Source of the DNA: Mycobacterium sp. 1554424.7 | GTDB lineage: Bacteria > Actinomycetota > Actinomycetes > Mycobacteriales > Mycobacteriaceae | Assembly: GCF_001665295.1 (NCBI RefSeq) | Contig: NZ_LZSE01000134.1 | Location: 1-38,295 of the forward strand | Reading direction: 5' to 3' | DNA: 38,295 nt | Shown here: piece by piece, positions 1-14,211 of the stretch | Layout: every line of letters begins with the position of its first letter | Numbering within the stretch: the first letter of the stretch is position 1 | Translations under genes and position numbers: made by a program | The notes under the pieces: model-generated | Told to the model about the DNA's origin: nothing | The model's database searches: none | What the model saw: the letters and a program-made list of their open reading frames with translations, nothing else

Positions 1-591
1 GGGGCGGCCGGCCCCGCCGGTGCCGCCCGCCCCGGCCGTGCCGGTCGAGGAGCTACCGCCGGCCCCGCCGGCACCCCCGGCGCCCAACAGCCCGGCCGCG
101 CCGCCGGACCCACCGTTTTGGCCCGTGCCGGGCGCGCCGGAACCGCCGGCGCCGCCGTCGCCCAGCAACCATCCGCCGGCCGCGCCCGGCGCCCCGGTCC
201 CCGGGGCCCCGTTGGCGCCGTTGCCGATCAGCGGGCGCCCGGTGAAGGTCTGGAAGGGCGCGTTGATTGCAGTGAGCAGTTGCTGCTCCACCGCCTGCAA
301 GGGCGAGGCGTTGGCGGCCTCGGCGAGGGCGTACTGGGCGGCGCTGCCGGTCAAGGCGCGCACGAATTGCTCGTGAAATTCCGCCATTTGCGCGCTGACC
401 GCCTGATAGTCCTGGCCGTGGCCGGATAACAGTGCCGCGATCGCCGCCGACACCTCGTCCTCGGCGGCGGCCACCAACCCCGTAGTCGGCAGTGCCGCAG
501 TCACATTCGCCGCGCTGAGCGTCGAACCGATGCCGGCCAAATCCGTTGCGGCCGCCGCCACCATGTCCGGTACCGCGTTCACAAACGACAT
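1..591 (-). CDS. PE_PGRS family protein, N-terminal part (runs off left edge)
   Basis: PE_PGRS proteins are exported through type VII (ESX-5-type) secretion to the mycobacterial surface; individual functions are mostly unknown. The visible 197 codons begin [10 protein letters not shown] and form a complete PE domain of about 100 residues. It ends with the export motif YxxxE (Y87 to E91, in YALAEAAN), followed by the usual [11 protein letters not shown] linker near residue 120. Glycine-rich GGA/GGN repeats then continue to the window edge without a stop. The ATG at 591 is supported by GGAGGT at 597-602, five bases away. The gene is transcribed leftward, away from the helicase-side intergenic DNA. 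The family call is secure; which PE_PGRS member it is cannot be told, and the C-terminus is not seen. Confidence 0.93.
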   Translation of the reverse strand, partial: MSFVNAVPDMVAAAATDLAGIGSTLSAANVTAALPTTGLVAAAEDEVSAAIAALLSGHGQDYQAVSAQMAEFHEQFVRALTGSAAQYALAEAANASPLQAVEQQLLTAINAPFQTFTGRPLIGNGANGAPGTGAPGAAGGWLLGDGGAGGSGAPGTGQNGGSGGAAGLLGAGGAGGAGGSSSTGTAGAGGTGGAGRP

Positions 592-969
592 CCGACACCT
601 CCAACAGGTCCCGACATCCCGGCTGCATCCGATTCAGACACGCGCGATAAAACGGTAGAAAGCTAAACATGCCGAGTTTTCGGGATCAAGGATTTTCAGG
701 CGTTCCGGATTAATCGTTATCAAAAGTTGCCGGCGGTTGTGCGCCTTTGCCCATTGGCGCTTTTCGTCGCATAAAGCGGCCCGCGGGGGCCGTCCGTCCG
801 CCCCGGTTGGGGCGCACACGCGGGAGGCGTGCGTCCCAGCGGCTGCACGCGCGGAGATCGAGGGCCCGAACTGGCGATCGCTCCTGCCGACGAATAGCCG
901 AAACTTCTTGGAGTCGGTCATTTCGCCCTGATCGCGTCAATATGAATACATTTTGTTTGGTCGAAACCG
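592..969. other. intergenic region, AT-rich, upstream of the PE_PGRS gene
   Basis: This stretch lies between the PE_PGRS start and the helicase stop and should hold the PE_PGRS promoter. About 43% of bases 661-730 are G or C by direct count, far below the surrounding DNA, as is common upstream of PE/PPE genes and at sites bound by the silencer Lsr2. A second AT-rich patch lies near 935-960. An open frame on the minus strand (634-921) has no ribosome site and no recognisable family, so I do not call a gene. I see no RNA gene, repeat or clear terminator. Confidence 0.5.
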
Positions 970-3285
970 TTAACCGAAGGCGCGACCCAATTCGGCGAGA
1001 ACCACCCGCAGGACAAGCACCGCACCGGCCTTGTCGAGCGGGTCGTTGCCATTTCCGCATTTGGGGGACTGCACACATGATGGGCAGCCGTTCGGGCATT
1101 CGCACGCCTCGATCGCCGCGGCCGTCGCACCCAGCCAGGTGCGGGCCCGGCGGAATCCGCGCTCGGCGAATCCAGCGCCGCCCGGGTAGCCGTCGTAGAC
1201 GAACACGGTGGGCAGGCCGTCGGGACCGATGGCGGTGGAGAGTCCGCCGATGTCGCCGCGGTCGCAGCTGGCCACCAAGGGCAGCAGGCCGATGGCCGCA
1301 TGCTCGGCGGCGTGCAGTGACCCGGGCACGCGCGGTGCCTCAATACCGTTGCGCAGCAATGCATCCGGCGCGATGGTGTACATCGCTGCCGTGGTGGGCA
1401 GCACGTGCTCGGGCATGTCCAGCTCGATGAAGTCGATCACCTCCCCGGACAGCCGGCGGCGCAGGTAACCCACGACCCGGTGGGTGACCCGGACCGGTAC
1501 CAGACCCAACGTGACGGGCCCGAACGCCACCCGCTCGCCGCTGCCGGTGACGACGATGTCGGTGAGCTCGCGCGCGAACGTCGCATATCCGGGATCCTCG
1601 GCATGGACGAAGGCGATCCCGTCCTCGGTGTCCAGGGAGTCGACGACATAGGTCTCGCCCTGGTGCAGGTACACCGCCCCGGGATGCACCGACGCGGGGG
1701 CCCGATCGACGCCGGTGCTGCCCAGCAGCCGCCCGGTGTCGGCCTCGACGATGACGATCTGGCCGCCGGCCGACCCGCGAATGTCCACCGCCCCGTGCGG
1801 TTCGATGCCGGCCGCGGGAAAGTACTTGCCGTTGCGCCGCCGCAGCAGCCCGTCGTCGACCAGGCCCTGGGCCACTTCGATCGCGCCGAAATCCCGGATC
1901 TCGGTTTCATCGAGCGGCATTTCGGTTGCGGCGCAAAGAAGTTGGGGACCAAGAATGTAGGGATTGGCGGGATCGATGACCACCCGCTCGACCGGCTTGT
2001 CCAGCAGCGCCGCCGGGTGGTGGACCAGGTAGGTGTCCAGCGGGTCGTCGCGGGCGATCAGCACGACCAGCGCGCCCTGGCCCCGTCGACCCGACCGCCC
2101 GGCCTGCTGCCAGAACGAGGCGACGGTGCCCGGAAATCCGGCGAGCACCACGGCGTCCAGTCCGGCGATGTCCACGCCCAGCTCCAGCGCGTTGGTGGTG
2201 GCCAGGCCCCGCAGCCGGCCCTCGGCCAGCGCGCGCTCCAGCGCGGTGCGGTCCTCGGCGAGATAACCGGCCCGGTACGACGCCACCTTCGACGACAGGT
2301 CCGGGGCGACGTCCTCGAGGCGCGCCCGCGCGCCGAGCGCGGTCAATTCGGCGGCGCGGCGCGACCGCACGAACGTCAGCGTCTGCGCGCCCTCGGCGAT
2401 CAGGTCCGCCATCACCCGCGCCGCCTCGGCGCCGGCGGACCGCCGCACCGGCGCCCCGTGCTCGCCGGTCAGATCGGGACGCAAGGCGGGCTCCCACAGC
2501 GCCACGGTCCGCGCCCCCTGCGGCGAGCCGTCCGCGGTGACCTCCGCGACCGGTCGGCCGATGAGCTCGGCGGCCGTCGCGCCCGGCGAATCGGTGGTCG
2601 CGCTGGCGAACACCACGGTCGGGTTGGCGGAATAGCGCTCGCACAGCCGCAACAGCCGGCGCAGCACCATCGCCACGTTCGAGCCGAAAACCCCACGGTA
2701 GTAATGGCATTCGTCGACGATCACGAAGCGAAGGCCGCGCAACAGCACGGCCCAGCGGGCGTGGTTGCGCAGGATCGACAGATGGATCATGTCGGGGTTG
2801 GAAAACAGCCAGCGCGAGCGTTCGCGGGCGAAGCGGCGCACCTCGGCCGGGCTGTCGCCGTCGTAGGCGGTGGGTGCGACGTCACGCAGGCGGGGAACGG
2901 CGGCGGTGAGCGTGTGCGCGGTGCGCAACTGGTCGTGGCCCAGCGCCTTGGTCGGCGACAGGTACAGCACGCGGGCCCGCGGATCGGTCGCCAGCGCATT
3001 GAGGACGGGAAGCTGGTAGGCCAGCGACTTGCCCGACGCGGTGCCGGTGCTGATCACCACGTGGCGACCGGCGTGGGCCAGCTCCGCGGCCTCGAACTGG
3101 TGTGACCACGGCGCCTCGACGCCCCGCTCGGCGAACGCGTGAACGACGTCGGGCTCGGCCCACTCGGGCCAGCCGCGCGGCTGCCCGGTGCGCGCCGGCA
3201 GCTCGGCGACGTGGCGGAGCGGACGCTCGTCCGCCGCGGTTCCGGCGAGCGCGACGGCCAGCAGGTCGGCGCCGAAACTCGCCAC
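970..3285 (-). CDS. SftH/MrfA-type superfamily 2 DNA helicase with DUF1998 (Rv3649-like)
   Basis: Predicted DNA-dependent ATPase and helicase acting in DNA repair. The family includes M. smegmatis SftH, a 3'-to-5' translocase, and B. subtilis MrfA, which acts in mitomycin repair. The 771-residue product has Walker A GTASGKS at 81-87, the DECH box at 191-194 and the SAT motif at 228-230. A C-terminal cysteine cluster (C728, C730, C734, C737, C743) is the metal-binding signature of the DUF1998 domain. I chose the GTG at 3285 over the upstream in-frame ATG at 3354 because GGAGG lies seven bases before it (3293-3297) and because this gives 771 residues, the length I remember for Rv3649. The gene is divergent from cspA. 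The helicase family is certain; the repair role is inferred. Confidence 0.92.
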   Translation of the reverse strand: MASFGADLLAVALAGTAADERPLRHVAELPARTGQPRGWPEWAEPDVVHAFAERGVEAPWSHQFEAAELAHAGRHVVISTGTASGKSLAYQLPVLNALATDPRARVLYLSPTKALGHDQLRTAHTLTAAVPRLRDVAPTAYDGDSPAEVRRFARERSRWLFSNPDMIHLSILRNHARWAVLLRGLRFVIVDECHYYRGVFGSNVAMVLRRLLRLCERYSANPTVVFASATTDSPGATAAELIGRPVAEVTADGSPQGARTVALWEPALRPDLTGEHGAPVRRSAGAEAARVMADLIAEGAQTLTFVRSRRAAELTALGARARLEDVAPDLSSKVASYRAGYLAEDRTALERALAEGRLRGLATTNALELGVDIAGLDAVVLAGFPGTVASFWQQAGRSGRRGQGALVVLIARDDPLDTYLVHHPAALLDKPVERVVIDPANPYILGPQLLCAATEMPLDETEIRDFGAIEVAQGLVDDGLLRRRNGKYFPAAGIEPHGAVDIRGSAGGQIVIVEADTGRLLGSTGVDRAPASVHPGAVYLHQGETYVVDSLDTEDGIAFVHAEDPGYATFARELTDIVVTGSGERVAFGPVTLGLVPVRVTHRVVGYLRRRLSGEVIDFIELDMPEHVLPTTAAMYTIAPDALLRNGIEAPRVPGSLHAAEHAAIGLLPLVASCDRGDIGGLSTAIGPDGLPTVFVYDGYPGGAGFAERGFRRARTWLGATAAAIEACECPNGCPSCVQSPKCGNGNDPLDKAGAVLVLRVVLAELGRAFG

Positions 3286-3544
3286 GTGACACCCTCCAAG
3301 GACCCGGCTAAGAATCCGTCCAGTACGCAAGTCTGTCGCGGACGCGATGAACATGGTTGACTGATTGCGGTCGCAGCTTCTGTGTTCGTGTAAAACTTTC
3401 GCAGGAACAACGTTGCGGCCGCGGTTCCTGCGAGGTTATCGGTCGGGTGAAGTTCCGGCGACTACGCGAGGTATGGCGGTCGCAGCTGGCCCGGGGCATC
3501 GAAAGGCGGTGCCCCGCACCCATAAGAAAAGGAAAGATCGAGAG

Positions 3545-3748
3545 ATGCCACAGGGAACTGTGAAGTGGTTCAACGCGGAGAAGGGCTTCGGGTTCATTGC
3601 GCCCGAGGACGGTTCCGCAGATGTTTTTGTCCACTACACGGAGATCCAGGGTTCGGGCTTCCGCACCCTTGAAGAAAACCAGAAGGTCGAGTTCGAGATC
3701 GGCCACAGCCCTAAGGGCCCCCAGGCCACCGGAGTCCGCTCCGTCTGA
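3545..3748 (+). CDS. cspA: cold-shock protein CspA, single CSD domain
   Basis: A 67-residue single cold-shock domain that binds single-stranded RNA and DNA and acts as an RNA chaperone in the cytoplasm. Both nucleic-acid-binding motifs are intact: RNP1 KGFGFI near residues 13-18 and RNP2 VFVHY near 27-31. The length and the start [10 protein letters not shown] are typical of actinobacterial CspA. The ATG at 3545 is preceded by AAAGGAAAG (3528-3536) at good spacing. The frame is open upstream to 3365 but the extra residues match nothing. The gene stands alone: divergent from the helicase, with up to about 250 bases in front that may include a long leader, and closed by a strong terminator 20 bases after the stop. 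Confidence 0.95.
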   Translation: MPQGTVKWFNAEKGFGFIAPEDGSADVFVHYTEIQGSGFRTLEENQKVEFEIGHSPKGPQATGVRSV

Positions 3749-3767
3749 GACGAGCAGCTTCTCCACG

Positions 3768-3820
3768 AAACCCCCCGCGCAACTCCGCCCAGCGGAACTC
3801 GCCGGGGGGTTTTCGCTTTC
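3768..3820 (+). terminator. intrinsic terminator of cspA
   Basis: A perfect 10-bp stem (3768-3777 with 3803-3812) built on six C and six G bases encloses a second small hairpin (CCGC CCA GCGG). It is followed by TTTTCGCTTT. This is a classical Rho-independent terminator, unusually strong for a mycobacterium. Confidence 0.88.
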
Positions 3821-3859
3821 CGTTTAGAGCGCCTGAACGCATGGACGGTCGACCTGGCC

Positions 3860-3873
3860 TACTGTCGTTGGCG
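3860..3873 (+). promoter_or_regulatory. -10 box and leaderless start of the Rv3647c-like gene
   Basis: TACTGT at 3860-3865 fits the mycobacterial SigA -10 TANNNT. Seven bases later the coding sequence starts with GTG at 3873, with no ribosome-binding site. The transcript should begin at or next to the start codon. Confidence 0.6.
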
Positions 3874-4472
3874 TGAGCCAGCTTTCCTTCTTCACAGCGG
3901 AGTCGGTGCCGCCCGCGGTCGCCGATCTCTCGGGAGTGCTGGCGGCCTCCGGCCAGATCGTGCTGGTCGGCGCCGCGTCCAAGGGCGAGGCGCAGGGAGC
4001 GCGGCTCTCGGTCGTCGTCGACCAGCCGTGGCGGGCCTCGGCGCTGGCCGACATGATCCGGGAGGCGGGCCTGCAGCCCGAGATCGGCCGCACCGAGGAG
4101 GACACCCCGTTGGTGCGGACGGGCGTGTCCCCCGCGTTGACCACGCTCGCCGCGGAATGGACCCGTGGCGCGGTCAAGACGGTGCCCCCGCGGTGGCTGC
4201 CCGGCCCGCGCGAGCTGCGGGCGTGGACGCTGGCGTCTGGCAACCCGGAGGGCGACCACTATCTGCTGGGCCTCGATCCGCACGCACCCGACACCCATTC
4301 CCCCCTCGCGTCGGCGCTGATGCGCGTCGGGATCGCGCCCACTCTGATCGGCACGCGCGGCGGCCGCCCGGCGCTTCGCGTCAGCGGCCGTCGCAGGCTG
4401 TCTCGCCTGGTAGAGAACGTGGGGGAACCCCCTGACGCTGCCGAGGCGTTGTCGCTGTGGCCCCGGGTCTAG
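3873..4472 (+). CDS. conserved mycobacterial protein, Rv3647c-like
   Basis: Function unknown. The 199-residue product (MSQLSFFTAE) is probably soluble: no signal peptide or membrane segment is visible. The middle (about 30-65) alternates hydrophobic strands and helices, and the C-terminal half has RLSRLVENV-type basic helices. Position between cspA and topA and the length match M. tuberculosis Rv3647c (about 192 residues, from memory). The GTG start is chosen because a -10 box sits seven bases upstream, giving a leaderless mRNA. That it is a real gene is supported by conserved synteny and by the separate promoter just after the cspA terminator. Confidence 0.82.
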   Translation: MSQLSFFTAESVPPAVADLSGVLAASGQIVLVGAASKGEAQGARLSVVVDQPWRASALADMIREAGLQPEIGRTEEDTPLVRTGVSPALTTLAAEWTRGAVKTVPPRWLPGPRELRAWTLASGNPEGDHYLLGLDPHAPDTHSPLASALMRVGIAPTLIGTRGGRPALRVSGRRRLSRLVENVGEPPDAAEALSLWPRV

Positions 4473-4666
4473 CCGGACTTTAGATCCCATTTCTGGGCAA
4501 GCCGGTTTGCGCAGGCCCGCCCGAGGGTGCGAAATTGTCAGATGCCCTGAAGCGAAGGAACGCGCGCGTACCTGATTTCACCGGAATTTCGGACGGTGGC
4601 CTGTCATTCTTCCTGCAGGGCGGTCTCGCAAGGGGGGCCGAGATAAGAGATGGAGCGTAAGCGCAG

Positions 4667-7452
<2,786 letters not shown>

Positions 7453-7456
<4 letters not shown>

Positions 7457-9057
7457 CCGCGGACGTCGCTCGGGATCTCCTCGCCCACAACGTCTTCCGG
7501 AGCGGCCAGCTTCACCGGCCGGGCCAGCTGGGTCGGCGCCGCCCGCCCACGCAGCTCGACGACCTCGCCGACGTCCCAGCACAGGGCCTCGGCGTCGAGC
7601 GCGCCGCTGACGGCGATGGCCGACGCGAGCACGTGCCCGGCCTCGAGCTTGGCCAGCTCGGTGAGCCGCGCGGCCTCGTTGACCGGGTCGCCGATCACGG
7701 TGTATTCGAAGCGGGCCTGCGCGCCGATGTGGCCGGCGATGGCGCGTCCGGCCGACACCCCGATCCCGAACTCCGCGTAACCGATCACGGGGAGCAGTTC
7801 GTCGTGCAGCTCGCGGGCGGCGGCCAGTGCCCCGCCGGAGGCGTCGGGGTGTTCGATCGGCGCCCCGAAGATGGCCAGCGCCGCGTCGCCCTGGAACTTG
7901 TTGACGAAGCCGCCGTGCTTGCCGACGGTGTCCACGACCACGCGGAAGAACTCGTTGAGCAGGTGGACCACCTCGGCGGGCGGGCGCGTCGCGGCCAGCT
8001 GGGTGGAGCCGACCAGGTCCACGAACAACACCGCGACGTCGCGCTCCTGGCCGCCCAGCTCGGTGCCGCGCTCCAAAGCCCGTCGGGCCACGTCCTCGCC
8101 GACGTAGCGGCCGAACAGGTCCCGCAGGCGCTGCCGCTCGGACAGGTCACGCACCATGTCGTTGAAGCCGGCCTGCAGCAGGCCGAGCTCGCTGGCGTCG
8201 TAGATCTGCATGTGCGCGTTGTAGTTTCCGCGCTGCACCTCCGACAGCGCCCAGCGCAGCTGGCGCAGCGGGTCGGCGATCGACATGGCCACCAGCAGCG
8301 TGCTGACCAGACCGATGCCCAGCGCCGCCAAGGCCAGCAGCAGGATCGGGTTGAACAGCTTCTCGGGCGTCGCGTGCAACAGGGAAGCCTTGTCGGCCAC
8401 CACGGCCAGCACGATCGCCAGCAGCGGCACCGCGGTGGAGAGCATCCAGCTCAGCATCTGGCGCAGGATGACGCCGGGCGCCTTGACGTTCTCCGGCACG
8501 CCGCTGCGCAGGGCCGCGACCGCCACCGGCCGCAGCACCCGCTCGGACTGCAGGTAACCGATGATCGCCGTCGCTGCGGCGCCCAGCGCGGTGGCGACGG
8601 CGACGACGGGCGCGGTGTACTTGGCCACCGACCAGCTGGCGATGATGAACAGGGCGCCGCCGACGCACCAGATAGCCATGCTGGTGATGGTGCGGTAGTA
8701 CGGCATGCGCAACGCGCGGCTGCGGGCCAGCTCGGTGGCGGCCGGATCGTCCTCGGCCAGCAGATTGTCGCGGCGCTGCCAGCGGAAGACAGGCAACATC
8801 AGCCTGAGGTTGAACACCAGTCCCGCGGTGACGAGGCCGATCACGACGCTGATGAAGATGGCGAGGTTGACCGGGGGCAGGTCCTGGAGCTGGATGCGGT
8901 CCTGGGGCGGCAGGCCGTAGCGCAGGAAGCCCAGCACGAAAAGGCCGCCGATGGTGTCGGCCTGCAGCATGCTCAGGGTGAACAGTGGCCACGGGGTGCG
9001 CACCACCCACCGGACGAACGCACTGATCCGCCCGGGCAGTGCTGCCTCGGTTGCCAC
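7453..9057 (-). CDS. membrane class III adenylate cyclase with HAMP domain (Rv3645-like)
   Basis: Makes cAMP from ATP at the cytoplasmic face of the membrane. In M. tuberculosis Rv3645 is reported to be a major cAMP source tied to fatty-acid metabolism and drug tolerance. The 534-residue form has about six membrane segments in residues 25-255, a HAMP linker near 258-310 and a class III catalytic domain from about 338. Visible catalytic residues are the metal aspartates D347 (FVDLVGST) and D391 (NKFQGDA), substrate lysine K387, D457 (IGDPVN) and the N460/R464 pair. I take the GTG at 9057 because TACGGT lies six bases upstream, implying a leaderless mRNA. A TTG at 9105 would add 16 residues without any ribosome site. 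Function is secure, the start less so. Confidence 0.93.
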
Positions 9058-9069
9058 CAATCCACCGTA
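9057..9069 (-). promoter_or_regulatory. -10 box and leaderless start of the cyclase gene
   Basis: On the minus strand TACGGT (9064-9069) is followed after six bases by the GTG codon at 9057. There is no Shine-Dalgarno sequence, so a leaderless transcript is likely. Confidence 0.55.
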
Positions 9070-9199
9070 TCGGGCAGGGCGGACTTGGCGGAAAACAATA
9101 AGCAACTCGGCAAGTCGCCGATACCTGCCGAAACGCCCTCGGAATGTAACGGATTCATCGCGATACGGTCGCCGATCGGTATCTGTCCGCCGGTGTCAC

Positions 9200-9214
9200 T
9201 ACTGTTGCCGGTGA
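9200..9214 (+). promoter_or_regulatory. -10 box and leaderless start of the delta-prime gene
   Basis: TACTGT at 9200-9205 precedes a GTG (9211) by five bases and the adjoining in-frame ATG (9214) by eight bases. No ribosome-binding site is seen, so transcription probably begins at one of these start codons. Confidence 0.55.
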
Positions 9215-10422
9215 TGTCCGGGGTGTTTACGCGGCTGGTAGGCCAGGAGGCCGTGGTGGCCGCGCTGCTCGCGGCCGCCCGAGCCGCCCGCGGTGATTCG
9301 GCTCACAGCGATTCGGGCGACGGGACTATGACACATGCGTGGCTGATCACCGGCCCGCCGGGTTCCGGCCGTTCGGTCGCCGCGCTGTGCTTCGCGGCCG
9401 CGCTGCAGTGCACGTCCGATGGCGAGCCGGGCTGCGGGCAGTGCCGGGCCTGCACGACGACCATGGCCGGTACCCATGCCGACGTGCGCCGGGTGATCCC
9501 CGAGGGCCTGTCCATCGGCGTCGACGAGATGCGCGCCATCGTGCAGATCGCGTCGCGGCGCCCGACGACCGGGCACCGGCAGATCGTGGTGATCGAGGAC
9601 GCCGACCGGCTGACCGAGGGCGCGGCGAACGCGCTGCTGAAGGTCGTCGAGGAGCCGCCGCCGTCGACGGTGTTCCTGCTGTGCGCGCCGTCGGTGGATC
9701 CCGAGGACATCGCCGTCACGCTGCGGTCCCGGTGCCGCCACGTCGCGCTGGTCACCCCACCGACCGAGGCGATCGCGCGGGTCCTGGTCGACAGCGACGG
9801 CCTGGACGCCGACACCGCCAACTGGGCGGCGTCGGTCAGCGGCGGCCATGTGGGGCGCGCGCGGCGGCTGGCCACCGACTCGGAGGCGCGGCAGCGACGG
9901 GAGCGGGCGCTGGGCCTGGTGCGCGACGCGGCCACCCCGTCGCGCGCCTATGCCGCCGCCGAGGAGCTGGTGGCCGCGGCCGAGACCGAGGCCGTGGTGC
10001 TGACCGCCGACCGGGCCGAGGCCGAGACCGAGGAGCTGCGGACGGCGCTCGGTGCCGGCGGCACGGGCAAGGGCACCGCGGGCGCGATGCGGGGCGCGAT
10101 GGGTGCGATCAAGGACCTTGAGCGACGGCAGAAGTCGCGCCAGACGCGAGCGTCGCGCGACGCGCTGGACCGGGCGCTGATCGACCTCGCGACGTACTTC
10201 CGCGACGCACTGGTGGTGTCCGCGAACGCCGGCGGCGTCCAGGCCAACCACCCGGACATGGCCGACCGGGTGGCGGCGCTGGCCGCCCACGCCTCACCCG
10301 AGAAGCTGCTGCGCTGCATCGAGGCTGTCCTGGAGTGCCGCGAGGCGCTGGCCATCAACGTCAAACCCAAGTTCGCCGTGGATGCGATGGTCGCGACATT
10401 CGGGCAGGAGCTGCGGGACTGA
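9214..10422 (+). CDS. holB: DNA polymerase III clamp-loader subunit delta-prime
   Basis: Part of the clamp-loader complex that places the beta clamp on DNA; its partners are the DnaX subunit and delta. The 402-residue AAA+ protein starts MSGVFTRLVGQ. It has a variant P-loop GPPGSGRS (47-54), in which arginine replaces the usual lysine, in keeping with the non-ATPase role of delta-prime. A four-cysteine zinc module (C66, C74, C77, C80), the EDADRLTEGAANALLKVVEEPP block and an RSRC sensor segment follow. The C-terminal collar is helical and rich in Ala and Glu. The frame is open far upstream to 7633, but that part is antisense to the cyclase gene. It is the equivalent of M. tuberculosis Rv3644c (about 401 residues). 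The tRNA-Thr gene follows on the same strand. Confidence 0.93.
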   Translation: MSGVFTRLVGQEAVVAALLAAARAARGDSAHSDSGDGTMTHAWLITGPPGSGRSVAALCFAAALQCTSDGEPGCGQCRACTTTMAGTHADVRRVIPEGLSIGVDEMRAIVQIASRRPTTGHRQIVVIEDADRLTEGAANALLKVVEEPPPSTVFLLCAPSVDPEDIAVTLRSRCRHVALVTPPTEAIARVLVDSDGLDADTANWAASVSGGHVGRARRLATDSEARQRRERALGLVRDAATPSRAYAAAEELVAAAETEAVVLTADRAEAETEELRTALGAGGTGKGTAGAMRGAMGAIKDLERRQKSRQTRASRDALDRALIDLATYFRDALVVSANAGGVQANHPDMADRVAALAAHASPEKLLRCIEAVLECREALAINVKPKFAVDAMVATFGQELRD

Positions 10423-10433
10423 CCTCCGGCGAC

Positions 10434-10463
10434 TTGGGTGGGTCAGCCCGCCTGCCGTAGACT
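10434..10463 (+). promoter_or_regulatory. promoter of the tRNA-Thr gene
   Basis: TTGGGT (10434-10439) and TAGACT (10458-10463) are separated by 18 bases. This puts the predicted start about a dozen bases ahead of the mature tRNA 5' end. Confidence 0.5.
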
Positions 10464-10482
10464 CGTGCCGCCCGCAGGGCAC

Positions 10483-10555
10483 GCCACCTTAGCTCAGTCG
10501 GTAGAGCGGCTCACTCGTAATGAGCAGGTCAGGAGTTCGATTCTCCTAGGTGGCT
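10483..10555 (+). tRNA. tRNA-Thr (anticodon CGU)
   Basis: The 73 bases fold into a complete cloverleaf. The 7-bp acceptor stem is GCCACCT with AGGTGGC, the D arm is GCTC/GAGC, and the anticodon stem GCTCA/TGAGC holds the loop CTCGTAA. A five-base variable loop and the T arm AGGAG-TTCGATT-CTCCT complete it. The anticodon CGT lies at 10516-10518 and reads ACG threonine codons, which are frequent in this GC-rich genome. CCA is not encoded; it is added by the nucleotidyltransferase. Confidence 0.97.
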
Positions 10556-10574
10556 CCGTACAGCGAATGATGCG

Positions 10575-10599
10575 AGCCGGCCCACTCAGCGGGCCGGCT
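10575..10599. terminator. GC-rich hairpin after the tRNA, candidate terminator
   Basis: A perfect 9-bp stem, AGCCGGCCC with GGGCCGGCT, closes a seven-base loop 20 bases after the tRNA. No T run follows in either direction. The end of the opposing small gene at 10586 falls inside the hairpin, so it may serve both strands. Confidence 0.55.
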
Positions 10600-10819
10600 G
10601 AGCAACGCGGCGCGCGGGCGCCAGCTGCCTACCGGCGAGGTACTTGCGTTGCAACTGGTTGATGTGGCCCTGCGCTTCGTTGATGTCGCGTCGCAGTGCG
10701 GCTGCTTCCGGGCGACAACCCCGGTGCTCTTGCCAAGCGAGCTGGCGGGTCATTTCGTCGATCACATCGCGCAAAGCCCGGACCAACGCCGCGGCCTGGG
10801 CGGCATCGCATTCACCCAT
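10586..10819 (-). CDS. small conserved helical protein, probable Rv3643 equivalent
   Basis: A 77-residue protein (MGECDAAQAA) of unknown function. It is almost entirely charged amphipathic helix: an N-terminal helix (about 5-28) and a second one, LRRDINEAQGHINQLQRKY (about 42-60), suggesting a small coiled coil or helical hairpin. The tail is Arg/Ala/Pro-rich. No signal peptide or membrane segment is seen. In M. tuberculosis a tiny gene, Rv3643, lies at this place and in this orientation. I see no good ribosome site before the ATG, and the start could lie a little downstream. I accept it because of position and protein-like composition, but the call is moderate. Confidence 0.55.
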   Translation of the reverse strand: MGECDAAQAAALVRALRDVIDEMTRQLAWQEHRGCRPEAAALRRDINEAQGHINQLQRKYLAGRQLAPARRVAQPAR

Positions 10820-10945
10820 CGAGGCATCGTCGCATTGATGGCCCGATTCTGAAAGGTCGGTAGCGCAGTCGAAACGAGCTGCTTAACGAACCGTAAAACG
10901 CGTCACTGCCCCCTCGCGCGGGCCAGCGGATCGCGGTCAGCCCAG

Positions 10946-10958
10946 TAGCGTGCGCTTA
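10946..10958 (+). promoter_or_regulatory. -10 box and leaderless start of the Rv3642c-like gene
   Basis: TAGCGT (10946-10951) is followed after six bases by the ATG at 10958, without a ribosome-binding site. Confidence 0.6.
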
Positions 10959-11200
10959 TGACATTCAAGGTGGTGTGGGCCGACGGCAGCGAGAACACCT
11001 ACGGTGACGAACTTCATTTCGACACCGACGGCGCCGTTCTCAAGATCGGCTACACCAAAGGCCGGTGGTCCTGGTACTTCGCCCCACACCAATGGGCACA
11101 CATCGAGCACGAGCCGCGGGACGCTACGCCGCCGCCGTTCCCGCGGGTCGTCGCCGGGCTTCGCTCCCAGGCGGCCAACTCCGACCGGGCCGCCCACTGA
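10958..11200 (+). CDS. small conserved protein, probable Rv3642c equivalent
   Basis: An 80-residue protein of unknown function starting MTFKVVWADGSENTYGDE. Residues 1-55 alternate polar and aromatic residues (KIGYTKGRWSWYFAPHQW), which suggests a small beta sheet. The last 25 residues look disordered. It has no signal peptide and no membrane segment. It matches the place and orientation of M. tuberculosis Rv3642c. The start is strengthened by a -10 box six bases before the ATG, which would give a leaderless mRNA. The fic gene that I remember next in M. tuberculosis is absent: the convergent membrane-protein gene ends only 21 bases further on. Confidence 0.68.
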   Translation: MTFKVVWADGSENTYGDELHFDTDGAVLKIGYTKGRWSWYFAPHQWAHIEHEPRDATPPPFPRVVAGLRSQAANSDRAAH

Positions 11201-11221
11201 GAGAACAGGGCCTGCGAGCCG

Positions 11222-13940
<2,719 letters not shown>

Positions 13941-14211
13941 CCCTGCGGCGGGCGTGCACCCAGGGCGAAGTTCGGGCGGACTTGCATAGTGGCACGTCCG
14001 GCGCCTGGCCGGGTGGTGACCGGGCTCAACGCCTGTCCCCAAGAACGTCACGCTGGTTCGGTGACATCGCCGATTGCGAAACGTCGGGATCTATAGGCGG
14101 ATCCACCAACCTGGCGGAACCGGGGACCTGGATCGGGGACCGCTATACCATTGGTCTGTGCTAACGGCCCTGGCTGGCCATGGCTGACTTATCCCGAGGT
14201 GGAGGATCGTC

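Noticed and set aside
634-921. 95-codon minus-strand frame between the PE_PGRS and helicase genes
   Set aside because: No ribosome site, no -10 box at leaderless distance, no recognisable family, and the gap is a likely PE_PGRS promoter.
7633-9213. N-terminal extension of the delta-prime gene
   Set aside because: Antisense to the cyclase gene; the family starts at MSGVFTRL and a -10 box lies just before it.
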